Shown here in pieces: positions 35,042-43,526 of a DNA stretch of 64,000 bases. The notes under the pieces are model-generated. The model searched no databases. It saw nothing but the letters and a program-made list of their open reading frames with translations, and was not told where the DNA came from. Made by a program: the position numbers and the translations under genes. The stretch comes from Flavobacteriales bacterium 33_180_T64 (GTDB lineage Bacteria > Bacteroidota > Bacteroidia > Flavobacteriales > Flavobacteriaceae), in assembly GCA_002162685.1 (NCBI GenBank), contig MAAQ01000020.1:124001-188000 (forward strand), read 5' to 3'. The number at the start of each line of letters is the position of its first letter. The stretch's first letter is position 1.

Positions 35042-35642
35042 ATATTTTTGTTTTAATTGGTTCTATAGGTTTTTTTGTTTGTTCTACTATTAATATGCCA
35101 TTACTAGTGACATCTATAACTCGAATGATAGTACCTGATTTTAGTTCGGAAAGTGAATCTGAAAGTGCTTCAAGTTCTCTTAATGTTCCTTGAACACTCA
35201 CACTTACTTTTCCCATACTTGAGCGATTGGCACCAATGGTAAGATATACTTCTCCGATGGCATCAATTGCATTTTTATAATTTAGTGTTCCACTATCTGA
35301 TAATTTTTGCATCCCATAAAACATGGCTGCCATAATACTCATCATAAGGAGTCCACAGACTAAAGCAACAATAACACTTACAGGTTTTGAAAATCCTGAA
35401 TTGATACATGCGATACCTATCCATCCAAAAATGGTAAAGAAACCAACGAGATTTTTAAAAGTGATAAACTGAAACCCAATTCCTGCATCACCATCCATTT
35501 CAGAATCAATACCATCAAAATCGTCTCCGCCATCCATTCCTGCAAAGGTCATGATAATTACAAAAATGAAGATGAGTGAGCCAATGAGTGCAATCATCCA
35601 AAAGAATTGAGAGAATCCATCTAAAGCTGAAAACCAGTCCAT
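35016..35642 (-). CDS. NfeD-like (YuaF-type) membrane protein
   Basis: A 208-residue protein with an N-terminal membrane segment (QFFWMIALIGSLIFIFVIIM), an acidic loop (MDGGDDFDGIDSEMDGD), two more segments near 65-110, and a C-terminal OB-fold domain (IGEVYLTIGANRSSMGKVSVS and SGTIIRVIDVTSNGILIVE). This is the NfeD plan known to partner flotillins. The exact role of NfeD proteins in microdomains is not settled. It is followed by flotillin with a 26-base overlap and preceded by a 60-base gap to the ketoacyl synthase gene. Confidence 0.88.
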   Translation of the reverse strand: MDWFSALDGFSQFFWMIALIGSLIFIFVIIMTFAGMDGGDDFDGIDSEMDGDAGIGFQFITFKNLVGFFTIFGWIGIACINSGFSKPVSVIVALVCGLLMMSIMAAMFYGMQKLSDSGTLNYKNAIDAIGEVYLTIGANRSSMGKVSVSVQGTLRELEALSDSLSELKSGTIIRVIDVTSNGILIVEQTKKPIEPIKTKIYELPSNTK

Positions 35643-35702
35643 AATAGGTTAGTGTTAAAAATTAATACTGAAATATAAGACCTTTAAAAAGGACTTGCAA
35701 TT

Positions 35703-36845
35703 TTATTTTGAAAGCAAAATAGATACCGCATTTCCACCAAATCCAACGGCATTTACTAGGATATTTTTAATATGTTTAGGTGTTTCAGGTTTTAAGAAAG
35801 GAACTGAAATAAACGTTTGGTTTTCGAGCATCATAATTGCCATTTCAATACTCAAAAGGCCAGAAGTACCAAGGCTGTGACCTATCTTCCACTTATTAGT
35901 AGTTAATGAAGGCGTTTTGTTACAAAAAAGGGTTTGAATGGCATTTATTTCGGCTTGATCACCCTTAATTGTTCCAGGAGTATGCGTGACGATAACATCG
36001 ATGTTTTCAGGATTCATATCACCTAAAGCCATTGCCATAGATTTTTGAAAACAAAGCGCATTAGTTGATAAGGATGCATTGTGCTCTAAAATTTCAGTAG
36101 CATAACCAATACCAATAATTTTGGCCAGTGCATCTTTTGTTTCTCCTAACTCTAAACAAGCCATTGCAGCACCTTCACCAAGAATCATAGTGTTTTCGGT
36201 TTTGCTTAAGTCTAATGCTTTACACGGAAATTCACTTTTATGCCTTGCATAGATTTTCAAAGCTTGCATTTGGGCAATTGTGAATGCTGTTAAAGGCGCT
36301 TCACTACCACCAACTAAAAATTTATCACACATTCCTGAATTAAGCCATGCAATCCCATTTAGTATGGCATGTAAGGCTGTAGAACAGGTGATAGAATGTG
36401 ATATTTCTGGACCTTGAGTTTGTAAGTCGTGTGCTACCCAAGAGGAGATGTTTCCTAAGGTTGTGGTTGGTGATGTTAAAGGTTTTGTTGTGTTTTTTTG
36501 AAGAAATTCTTTATGATAATTTTCAAAAAGTGCTGTGGCTCCTCTTGAAGACCCAATATTAATCCCAAAATTATCCTTGGCTTCCCATTTCGCATTTTTA
36601 ATGGCTTGACGAGACGCGTATATGGCATATAATACAGAGTTATCTAAGGCTTTGTATTTAGCATTAGATTGCTTTAATGTTTTAATTTCTTTTTTTATTT
36701 CCGAAGACATTTCAGCAATAAAATTATCATCCTTTTGAGTAAAAAAATGGTTGTCATTTTTATAATTTTCCCAGATCTCTTTTGGTTGAGATCCTAAAGG
36801 GGAAATAGATGAAATAGCTGTTATGGAAATGGGTTGTTGCAACAA
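35703..36845 (-). CDS. Beta-ketoacyl synthase-like protein
   Basis: A 380-residue thiolase-fold condensing enzyme, somewhat shorter than the 410 residues usual for FabF. The Cys-His-His triad is present: C154 in SITCSTALHA, H288 in VTHTPGTIKGD and H323 in KWKIGHSLGTSG. The start is TTG (36845) and no ATG is close. From the family it should elongate acyl chains by decarboxylative condensation. Its position close to bioA, bioD and bioF suggests a part in making the pimeloyl chain of biotin, but a different acyl pathway is possible. It is monocistronic or leads to the NfeD-flotillin pair 60 bases on. A TATTTTTG -7 box lies 13 bases upstream. Confidence 0.85.
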   Translation of the reverse strand: MLQQPISITAISSISPLGSQPKEIWENYKNDNHFFTQKDDNFIAEMSSEIKKEIKTLKQSNAKYKALDNSVLYAIYASRQAIKNAKWEAKDNFGINIGSSRGATALFENYHKEFLQKNTTKPLTSPTTTLGNISSWVAHDLQTQGPEISHSITCSTALHAILNGIAWLNSGMCDKFLVGGSEAPLTAFTIAQMQALKIYARHKSEFPCKALDLSKTENTMILGEGAAMACLELGETKDALAKIIGIGYATEILEHNASLSTNALCFQKSMAMALGDMNPENIDVIVTHTPGTIKGDQAEINAIQTLFCNKTPSLTTNKWKIGHSLGTSGLLSIEMAIMMLENQTFISVPFLKPETPKHIKNILVNAVGFGGNAVSILLSK

Positions 36846-36858
36846 AACAATTTTAAGG

Positions 36859-36866
36859 CAAAAATA
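36859..36866 (-). promoter_or_regulatory. -7 promoter element for the ketoacyl synthase gene
   Basis: Reads TATTTTTG on the minus strand and ends 13 bases before the TTG start. No TTG box upstream is apparent. Confidence 0.45.
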
Positions 36867-36969
36867 CTACTATAGGATAATTTTGTAAACATAATATCCA
36901 ATTTGTTTCATAAATTAAGTAACAAATTTAGATTGAATTATACTTATCGTTATAAATAGACAATTAATT

Positions 36970-37401
36970 ATGGAAGACGTACGTAAAAAAAATTGGTTTG
37001 GCAGAAATTGGCTTTGGGCTTTACCTGTTGGAGGTTGTTTCACTGTTATTTTATTATTTGTTTTTGGTTTAGGTGCTGTTTTTTTTGGGGTTTCTAAAAT
37101 TATTGAAACTTCTACACCTTATGAGTATGCTTTACATGCCGCTCAAAGTAATAGTGCTGTCCAAAATAGTCTAGGTAAAGACATTGATACTGATGGGGTT
37201 TTTGAAGGGAATTTGACCTTTAATAATGATTCAGGGGAAGCAAATTTTAGAATTCCTATTAAAGGAGAAAAAGGAAAAGGAACCATAGTGGTTATTGCCG
37301 AAAGGGAAAATGATGAATGGGTTTATGAAAAACTTTATGTCCTTATAAAAAAGACACAAGAGGAAATTAATTTAAAAGACAAAAATATGGAAGGGTATTA
37401 G
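36970..37401 (+). CDS. Coa1-family membrane protein
   Basis: A 143-residue protein with one membrane segment (about 15-42, LPVGGCFTVILLFVFGLGAVFFGV) followed by a soluble domain (PYEYALHAAQSNSAVQNSLGKDI, then EANFRIPIKGEKGKGTIVVIAE). This pattern resembles the cytochrome oxidase assembly factor Coa1 family, in which bacterial members are uncharacterised. No oxidase genes are nearby, so a role in oxidase assembly is only inference. It stands in antisense to the surrounding biotin genes, and its stop codon shares TTAG (37398-37401) with bioA's. Confidence 0.7.
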   Translation: MEDVRKKNWFGRNWLWALPVGGCFTVILLFVFGLGAVFFGVSKIIETSTPYEYALHAAQSNSAVQNSLGKDIDTDGVFEGNLTFNNDSGEANFRIPIKGEKGKGTIVVIAERENDEWVYEKLYVLIKKTQEEINLKDKNMEGY

Positions 37402-38663
37402 AGCGTATCTAATGCATCCTCAATTACTTGATACACTTTTTGCAATTGCTCATTAGAAATCACAAAAGGAGCCAAAATATAGATTGTGTTTCCTAGTGGT
37501 CTCAAAAACACACCGTTTTTCATAAAAAAGTGAAATAATTGGTCGCGCAAATTCCCATAGCGTTCCATTTTTGTATTTAAATCTAAAGCAATAATAATTC
37601 CAGTTTGGCGTATTGATTCTACTTTTGGATGCAATTTTATATGCGCTCCAAACTGTTTGTGAGACTGTATAATACGTTTAATATTGTTTTGAATATCTTC
37701 TGATTTAAGAAGATTGATTCCTGCTAAAGCTGCTGTGCAGGCTAGTGGATTTGCAGAGTAGGTGTGACCATGAAATAAACCTTTGCTAATGTCATCACTA
37801 TAAAATGCATCATAGACGTGTTGAGAACAACTCGTAATTGCCATTGGTAATAAGCCCGCAGTTAGAGATTTACTTAAACATATAATGTCTGGTTTGGTTT
37901 CCATGTAATCTGAAGCAAAGTAACGTCCTGTTTTTCCAAAGCCAGTCATCACTTCGTCAGCTACAGTGATGATCTGATTTGCTTTGCAGAATTTTAAAAT
38001 ATGTTCTAAACCTTCCACATCATGCATTTTCATTGCCGCTGCACCTTGTACTAATGGTTCGTATACAAAACCAGCAATTTTATGTTGAGATACAATGGTT
38101 TCTAATGCCTTTAAAATGGCTTCATGATTTTTGCCATTAGGTGTTGGAATACGTTTTACTTTTAAAAAAAAATCTTCAAACGGACCATTGTAAACTGATA
38201 AACCAGAAACACTCATAGCACCAAAGGTGTCACCATGAAACCCGTCTTCAAAAGCAATTAAGACGTTGCGTTTTTCGCCTTGATTAAAATGATATTGTAA
38301 AGCCATTTTAATACCAATTTCTACTGAAGTAGACCCATTATCACTAAAGAAGATCTTGTTTTGGTTTTCTGGAAGGATTTCAATTAAAGCTTCAGAAAGC
38401 TTTACAGCGGGTTCATGAGTAAATCCGCTAAACACTACTTGGTCTAGCGTTTGCATTTGCTCAGCAACCTGACGGGTTATTTGTGGGTTACAATGCCCAT
38501 ACATACTGGTGTACCAGGACGCAATAGCGTCAATATATTTGTTGCCATTCTCATCTGTTAATATACAACCACTAGCTTTGGTGATACCAATAGTTTCGGG
38601 GTGTAATTTGTGTTGCGTTAGCGGATGCCAAATGTGTTTTTTATCGCGTTCTTTTAAGCTCAT
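37398..38663 (-). CDS. bioA: Adenosylmethionine-8-amino-7-oxononanoate aminotransferase
   Basis: A 421-residue PLP-dependent class III aminotransferase turning KAPA into DAPA in biotin synthesis, with S-adenosylmethionine as the usual donor. Conserved segments are WHPLTQHK at the start, DGFHGDTFGAMSVSG, VADEVMTGFGKTGRYFA and the PLP lysine in CLSKSLTAGLLPM. It overlaps bioD by 4 bases (38660-38663), and the bioF-DUF2007-bioD-bioA order makes a tight operon. The C-terminus converges with a plus-strand gene by 4 bases. Confidence 0.97.
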   Translation of the reverse strand: MSLKERDKKHIWHPLTQHKLHPETIGITKASGCILTDENGNKYIDAIASWYTSMYGHCNPQITRQVAEQMQTLDQVVFSGFTHEPAVKLSEALIEILPENQNKIFFSDNGSTSVEIGIKMALQYHFNQGEKRNVLIAFEDGFHGDTFGAMSVSGLSVYNGPFEDFFLKVKRIPTPNGKNHEAILKALETIVSQHKIAGFVYEPLVQGAAAMKMHDVEGLEHILKFCKANQIITVADEVMTGFGKTGRYFASDYMETKPDIICLSKSLTAGLLPMAITSCSQHVYDAFYSDDISKGLFHGHTYSANPLACTAALAGINLLKSEDIQNNIKRIIQSHKQFGAHIKLHPKVESIRQTGIIIALDLNTKMERYGNLRDQLFHFFMKNGVFLRPLGNTIYILAPFVISNEQLQKVYQVIEDALDTL

Positions 38664-39268
38664 AGTTTTTCTCTAAATAGTTCGGCATATTCTTTAACGA
38701 CATTTTTATCAAAATAAGGCTCTTCGTTAATACGACCAATAACCTTCACGCTTGTCATTTTTGTAATAATATCTTCAGTTGTTTTATGTTCATTTCCGCT
38801 AAAAACAATAGAAATATCAAACCCTTTATTTTGTAACATTTTAATTGTTAATAATGTATGGTTAATGCTTCCTAGATAATGTCTTGAGACAACGATGACT
38901 TTATCTTTTGGTTTGATAAGGTCAAAAACAGTGTTTTTATGATTAATAGGAACCAACAACCCTCCAGCGCCTTCAATAATTAGATTATTAGTCGTTTTAG
39001 GACGTTTTATGTGTTTAGGTTCAATTGAAATTTTATCGATACCAGCAGCAGCATGAGGACTCATTGGTGTTTGTAATGCATAGCTATTATCGTGAAATTT
39101 AGATATTGGATTTGATGTTAAATGCTGCACCTTTTTGGTATCACAATTATCTAATTCTCCTGCCTGTATTGGTTTCCAATAATCAGCTTCTAAGGCTTCT
39201 GTAAGTATTGCAGCAGCTATAGTTTTACCAACGTCTGTTCCAATTCCTGTGATGAAATATGTATTCAT
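38660..39268 (-). CDS. bioD: Dethiobiotin synthetase
   Basis: A 202-residue ATP-dependent enzyme closing the ureido ring of dethiobiotin. The P-loop GIGTDVGKT is at residues 8-16, followed by the substrate segments YWKPIQAG and MSPHAAAG, and the second nucleotide motif EGAGGLLVP. It is somewhat shorter than E. coli BioD (225) but keeps all motifs. It overlaps both neighbours by 4 bases, so translation is probably coupled. Confidence 0.95.
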   Translation of the reverse strand: MNTYFITGIGTDVGKTIAAAILTEALEADYWKPIQAGELDNCDTKKVQHLTSNPISKFHDNSYALQTPMSPHAAAGIDKISIEPKHIKRPKTTNNLIIEGAGGLLVPINHKNTVFDLIKPKDKVIVVSRHYLGSINHTLLTIKMLQNKGFDISIVFSGNEHKTTEDIITKMTSVKVIGRINEEPYFDKNVVKEYAELFREKL

Positions 39269-39645
39269 TTAAAAATTGTTTTGCAATCATTACAAATGTG
39301 TTTTGTCTTTTCAAAAAAGGGAAATAACATATGAAATAGATTCTTGCGCTCTAAAGGTGCAATCAAAATATGATTAGAATTACAAGATTGGCAATGTATA
39401 GGGTTTCCATTTGCATCAACTTCATAAGGTCTTATTTTATTATAAATAAGTAATGCTTTTTCGAAATCATCGTTTGCTACTAAAAGTTTTACGCCTCCAA
39501 TAGCTTGACTTATCAATGGGTCTGAGTCTATAGTTTTTTCGTCTAATAACATCACAGAAACGCCTTCTGATTCGAGTTTAGATTTTGTGATTTGCGCTTC
39601 AGTTGAATAAGGAAACGTTGTAAGTACTTTATAATTATCTATCAT
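39265..39645 (-). CDS. DUF2007-type protein with zinc ribbon, inside the biotin operon
   Basis: A 126-residue cytoplasmic protein. Residues 5-75 form a ferredoxin-like DUF2007 domain (TTFPYSTEAQITKSKLESEG and VKLLVANDDFEKALLIY), a family named as putative signal-transducing. Residues 85-121 add C85-x2-C88 and C118-x2-C121, a likely zinc ribbon. It is placed between bioF (15-base gap) and bioD (4-base overlap). No enzyme step in biotin synthesis lacks a gene product that this domain could replace, so its role in the operon is unknown. Confidence 0.8.
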   Translation of the reverse strand: MIDNYKVLTTFPYSTEAQITKSKLESEGVSVMLLDEKTIDSDPLISQAIGGVKLLVANDDFEKALLIYNKIRPYEVDANGNPIHCQSCNSNHILIAPLERKNLFHMLFPFFEKTKHICNDCKTIFK

Positions 39646-39660
39646 AAAAATGAATTGATT

Positions 39661-40821
39661 TTAGACAAAAATAGCAAGTAACTGTAAGACTTTGGTTATT
39701 TCTTCCGAAGAATTATAACTGTGTATACAAAAGCGTAAACGTTCTTTTCCTTTTGAAACTGTAGGAGAGAGAATGGCTTTTACGTCAAATCCATGATCTT
39801 CCAATTTGAGAGCCGTTTGCTTTGCATTTTCATTTCCATGTATAATGCAACTTTGAATGGCAGAATGGCTTGGTATAAATAAATGTAGAAGGCCTAACCG
39901 TTTAAGTTCTGCCTTAAAAAATGTAATATTATGATGTAGTTTTTGTATTGGTGATGTTTCGTTATCACTTTGTATACTTATCGTATTGTAACTCGTTTTA
40001 ATTGTCGCTAATGCATGTGGCGGAAGTGCAGTGGTATAAATAAATGATCTTGAAAAATTTATCAGATAATCTTTAAGACTTTGATGGCATAAAATTGCAG
40101 CACCATGCGAGCCTAATGCCTTCCCGAAAGTTATAATTCTTGCAAAAACAAAGTTTTCAAGTTGTAAATCGCTTATGAGTCCGTTTCCATTTTCACCAAA
40201 AACACCAACAGCATGCGCTTCGTCAATGATGAGATGTGTGTGTTGATTTTTACAGAGTTCTGATAATCCCTTTAAATCTGGAGCATCACCATCCATTGAG
40301 AATATAGATTCGGTAACGACATAAATCTCATGATGAGATTCTGAAATAAGTTCAGAATAACGATGAATAAGTCGTTCTAATTCTTCTAGATTATTGTGTT
40401 CAAACTTATAGGCTTTTGCATGGCTCATTGCAATACCATCGCGAATGGATGCATGACAATATTCGTCATACAAAATAATATCTCCACGTTGCGGTACAGA
40501 TGAAAAAAAGCCTAAGTTAGCATCGTAACCTGAGTTGAAAATAAGAGCACTTTGAGAATTATGGAATTTACTTATTTGTTGTTCGACTTCTGAGTACAAC
40601 TGATGATTTCCTGATAATAATCGAGAACCTGTTGCACCATTTTGAATGTAATTGTGAGTAATTAAATACTGATGCGCTTGCTCAAAAATTACTTTAGATT
40701 GCGCAAAACCTAAATAATCATTTGATGAAAAATCAATGTGTTGCTTTGAGTTGCCTAATTGTCGAAAGGATTGGTTTTGCTTTCGAATATCTAATTTCTG
40801 TTTAAGTTTTTTTGGTAGCAT
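39661..40821 (-). CDS. bioF: 8-Amino-7-oxononanoate synthase
   Basis: A 386-residue PLP enzyme condensing pimeloyl-thioester with alanine, the first step of the biotin ring assembly. Conserved parts include DFSSNDYLGFAQS, GATGSRLLSGNH, DEAHAVGVFGENG and the PLP-lysine segment TFGKALGSHGAA. Length is normal. It is the first gene of bioF-DUF2007-bioD-bioA. No bioC, bioH or bioW gene is present in the window. Confidence 0.96.
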   Translation of the reverse strand: MLPKKLKQKLDIRKQNQSFRQLGNSKQHIDFSSNDYLGFAQSKVIFEQAHQYLITHNYIQNGATGSRLLSGNHQLYSEVEQQISKFHNSQSALIFNSGYDANLGFFSSVPQRGDIILYDEYCHASIRDGIAMSHAKAYKFEHNNLEELERLIHRYSELISESHHEIYVVTESIFSMDGDAPDLKGLSELCKNQHTHLIIDEAHAVGVFGENGNGLISDLQLENFVFARIITFGKALGSHGAAILCHQSLKDYLINFSRSFIYTTALPPHALATIKTSYNTISIQSDNETSPIQKLHHNITFFKAELKRLGLLHLFIPSHSAIQSCIIHGNENAKQTALKLEDHGFDVKAILSPTVSKGKERLRFCIHSYNSSEEITKVLQLLAIFV

Positions 40822-40830
40822 TAATCACAA

Positions 40831-41358
40831 TTAATCGATGTAAATAAGTTCTCCTTTTTCTCTAAAAATAGCTTTATCTACCCATTTATAATCGCCTTTT
40901 CTAGTAGCATCTAAAAGGTCTATCAATAAAGCATCTGCAATATGTGACGCAACATCAAAGGCATCTTTTGGGCTTTTAGTTTTATAGACTGTGATTTTCT
41001 TATTTCTTTCATAGAATATATTTAAAACTATAATTGGAAAAGTATTTGTTGTCTCAGCAGTTATATATCTCCATGTTATATCTTCTGTTGTATTAAAAAC
41101 AGAAACATATTCTGGGTTATTGAGTGTTTTCCATGAACCAAAATTTATACCTAAAAAAGAAGTGATTTTTCTATAGGTATTTGATTCTAAATTTATTTCT
41201 GAACCTTCAGATTTTAACATCATTACGCCAAATAAAATAAAAACAAGACCATAATAAATTAATTGCAAAAGACTTAAAACACCAAGGCATATTGAAGCAA
41301 ATCCAATTATGACTTTCCATACGGGTACTTTTCTAATGTATTTTATTGTTGTATCCAT
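40831..41358 (-). CDS. Predicted membrane-associated protein of unknown function
   Basis: A 175-residue protein starting MDTTIKYIRKVPVWK at 41358; the frame stays open 19 codons upstream, but that part lies before a -7 box. Two adjacent hydrophobic segments (VIIGFASICLGVLSLL and LIYYGLVFILFGVMML) are followed by a soluble domain (GSWKTLNNPEYVSVFN and VYKTKSPKDAFDVASHIADAL). No family was recognised. It ends 9 bases before bioF and in the same direction, so it could head the biotin operon transcript. A -7 box ends 5 bases before the ATG. Confidence 0.65.
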   Translation of the reverse strand: MDTTIKYIRKVPVWKVIIGFASICLGVLSLLQLIYYGLVFILFGVMMLKSEGSEINLESNTYRKITSFLGINFGSWKTLNNPEYVSVFNTTEDITWRYITAETTNTFPIIVLNIFYERNKKITVYKTKSPKDAFDVASHIADALLIDLLDATRKGDYKWVDKAIFREKGELIYID

Positions 41359-41363
41359 AACTA

Positions 41364-41371
41364 CAAATATA
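41364..41371 (-). promoter_or_regulatory. -7 promoter element for the 41358 gene, near-leaderless
   Basis: CAAATATA, which is TATATTTG on the minus strand, ends 5 bases before the ATG at 41358, so the transcript would begin about at the start codon. It may also serve the biotin genes behind it. Confidence 0.5.
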
Positions 41372-41439
41372 AATAATGAAAGATAGAAATTAGAAGTTTT
41401 CGTAAGCCAATACAATCATTCTTTTTAAATAAAAAATTA

Positions 41440-41467
41440 TTGTTTATCAATAATTTTATTACATTTG
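41440..41467 (+). promoter_or_regulatory. Promoter of the DoxX-DUF2975-HTH operon
   Basis: TTG (41440-41442), a 17-base spacer and TACATTTG (41460-41467) match the full Bacteroidetes consensus. The inferred start of transcription falls inside the palindrome that follows. Confidence 0.75.
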
Positions 41468-41484
41468 TTATCGAAAAACGATAA
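41468..41484 (+). promoter_or_regulatory. Operator-like palindrome TTATCG-N5-CGATAA
   Basis: A perfect inverted repeat with 6-base arms (41468-41473, 41479-41484) and a five-A spacer begins directly after the -7 box. It covers the inferred transcription start of an operon whose third gene encodes a small HTH protein, which makes it a likely binding site for that protein. Confidence 0.65.
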
Positions 41485-41525
41485 TAAACTATAGCCGATT
41501 TAAATTAAAATAAACAAACTACGAA

Positions 41526-42773
41526 ATGAATTTTGACAACACACAAAATAATAATTGGAGCTTTATAAAAAAAATAGGTTTTAAATTGGTATTCACTTAT
41601 CTCGTTTTATTTGTTTTACTACTGTTTTTAGCACCATTATTTGAAGGTTTTTTGCGTTGGTTTGCTGGTAACATTCTTAATTGGGGAGCAGATTTCGACA
41701 TGCAAAGTACTGGAAGTGGTGATCGTTCTTATGATTATGTTCGTTTTGGATTAAATATAATTTTGGCGATACTAATAACTGTGATTTGGTCCATTGTAGA
41801 TGCTAAGAGATCATCTTATAATATCTTGTTCCATTGGCTTCGAGTTATCATTAGAATATCATTGTTTTTGGCAATGCTCTTTTATGGTTTTGCTAAAATA
41901 TTTCATGGTCAGTTTGGAGATCCTAGTTTAGAACTATTGTTACAGTCAGTAGGAGAGATGTCTCCCATGGGATTGGCATGGACTTTTATGGGGCACTCTA
42001 TGGCTTATAATATCTTTATAGGTTTTACTGAAGTTCTTGGAGGAGTATTACTCCTTTATCGTAAAACGTTAACTATAGGAAGTATGATCATTATTGGTGT
42101 AATGGCTAATGTTGTTATGATGAATCTTTCTTATGATGTTCCTGTGAAATTATTTTCGATGCATCTTGTTTTAATGGCACTTGTTTTATTATGGCCAGAT
42201 AAACAACGTGTAATCAATGTCTTTTTTAAAAATGAAGCAGTGGAGAAAGTGATTTATTATATACCCTCAATGAGTACAACTTTAAAAAGAATAATAACAG
42301 GAGCTAAGGGTCTTGTGGTTATTTTATTAACTCTAATTATTGCTGTTCAATGTTTCGTTCGATTTGAACTTAAAGAACAGCTAAAATCAAAATCTGAGTT
42401 TTATGGAATTTGGGAGTCTCAATTATTTATAAAGAATGGCGATACTTTAAAACCACTACTATCAGATTCTTATAGATGGCGCTATTTAATTGTAAACTAT
42501 AAGAAAAAGGCGGCAGTAAAAAAAATGAATGACTCTATAGATAGATATCAATTTAAATTTAATGCAAATCAAAAAGAAATTGTTTTTAATCGTGAAACAG
42601 ATTCTATTCCACAGCATTTTTTCTATAGTTTTGACAATCCAGAACTATTAAAATTAAATGGCGTTTTTGATCACGATTCTCTTCAGATTCACTTCAAAAG
42701 AAAAAAAGAGACTAATTTTAGGCTTATTAATCGAAAGTTTCATTGGGTAAATGAATCTACATATAACTATTAA
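41526..42773 (+). CDS. DoxX-like membrane protein
   Basis: A 415-residue inner-membrane protein with six or seven hydrophobic segments, including one at about 24-45, a DoxX-like four-helix part (SLFLAMLFYGFAKIFHGQFG, FIGFTEVLGGVLLLYRKTLT and FSMHLVLMALVLLW), and another at about 263-280. A soluble C-terminal domain (about 290-415) contains FYGIWESQLF and charged beta strands. DoxX-family proteins are linked to quinone or redox chemistry in some organisms, but no such activity can be read here. It is first in a three-gene operon; 9 bases separate it from the DUF2975 gene. Confidence 0.75.
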   Translation: MNFDNTQNNNWSFIKKIGFKLVFTYLVLFVLLLFLAPLFEGFLRWFAGNILNWGADFDMQSTGSGDRSYDYVRFGLNIILAILITVIWSIVDAKRSSYNILFHWLRVIIRISLFLAMLFYGFAKIFHGQFGDPSLELLLQSVGEMSPMGLAWTFMGHSMAYNIFIGFTEVLGGVLLLYRKTLTIGSMIIIGVMANVVMMNLSYDVPVKLFSMHLVLMALVLLWPDKQRVINVFFKNEAVEKVIYYIPSMSTTLKRIITGAKGLVVILLTLIIAVQCFVRFELKEQLKSKSEFYGIWESQLFIKNGDTLKPLLSDSYRWRYLIVNYKKKAAVKKMNDSIDRYQFKFNANQKEIVFNRETDSIPQHFFYSFDNPELLKLNGVFDHDSLQIHFKRKKETNFRLINRKFHWVNESTYNY

Positions 42774-42782
42774 TACATAAGT

Positions 42783-43253
42783 ATGAAAAAAGTAAAGTTG
42801 TTATACCGATTGTTAGTTTTCATAAACCTATTAACTTTCATTTTAATTGGAACACAGAGCATAATGCTTGTAATTCCTGATATTTACTATTCAAAAGTTT
42901 ATGAAAATCATGTTTTAGGTGCTTTTAATAACCTAATATTGACTGGGCTTTTAGTTATAATTCTGACAGGATCTTTTAAAGTTCAACAAGGAATTAAGCA
43001 CATTATAAAAGAGGGTTTTTTTAATAGCACTAGTGAGCTTAAATTTAAACATTCTGGTTTAATTTTTATCGTTTTTGCATGTTGTAGATTTCTTTATATT
43101 ATTATTGTTATACGTGAATTCAAATTAAGTGAATTGATAAATAATAGTATTATGGCTTTCTTAGTAATATTAGTAGGGATAGGTTTATTAATCTTTTCCG
43201 ATTTTATTAAAAATGGAGGTGTTCTTAAAGAAGAAAACGACTTAACCATCTAA
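42783..43253 (+). CDS. DUF2975 family membrane protein
   Basis: A 156-residue protein with four hydrophobic segments (about 8-28, 47-63, 92-109, 122-145) and short charged ends. The four-helix layout and the immediately following HTH gene (3-base gap) are characteristic of DUF2975, which is often next to a YozG-like Cro/CI regulator. The biochemical function is unknown. It may act with the upstream DoxX-like protein in the membrane. Confidence 0.8.
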   Translation: MKKVKLLYRLLVFINLLTFILIGTQSIMLVIPDIYYSKVYENHVLGAFNNLILTGLLVIILTGSFKVQQGIKHIIKEGFFNSTSELKFKHSGLIFIVFACCRFLYIIIVIREFKLSELINNSIMAFLVILVGIGLLIFSDFIKNGGVLKEENDLTI

Positions 43254-43256
43254 ATT

Positions 43257-43463
43257 ATGCCAATACTAGTTCATCTTGATGTAATGCTTGCTAAGCGTAA
43301 AATGAAAAGTAAAGACTTAGCAGAAATTATTGGTATTACCACAGCAAACTTATCTATTTTAAAATCTGGGAAAGCTAAAGCGGTTCGGTTTTCAACACTA
43401 GAAGCTATTTGTAAAGCTTTAGACTGTCAACCCGCAGATATTTTGGAATATACTGAAGACTAA
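43257..43463 (+). CDS. YozG-like Cro/CI-family HTH regulator
   Basis: A 68-residue protein made almost entirely of one helix-turn-helix domain: MKSKDLAEIIGITTANLSILK contains the two HTH helices, and STLEAICKALDCQPADILEY completes the five-helix fold. The size and linkage with a DUF2975 gene match YozG-like regulators. The palindrome at 41468-41484, on the inferred transcription start, suggests autoregulation. Confidence 0.9.
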   Translation: MPILVHLDVMLAKRKMKSKDLAEIIGITTANLSILKSGKAKAVRFSTLEAICKALDCQPADILEYTED

Positions 43464-43526
43464 GCTCTAACAATTTGATTAAAATAAAACAATAACATTC
43501 AAACATTTTCTTGTATATTTACACAT

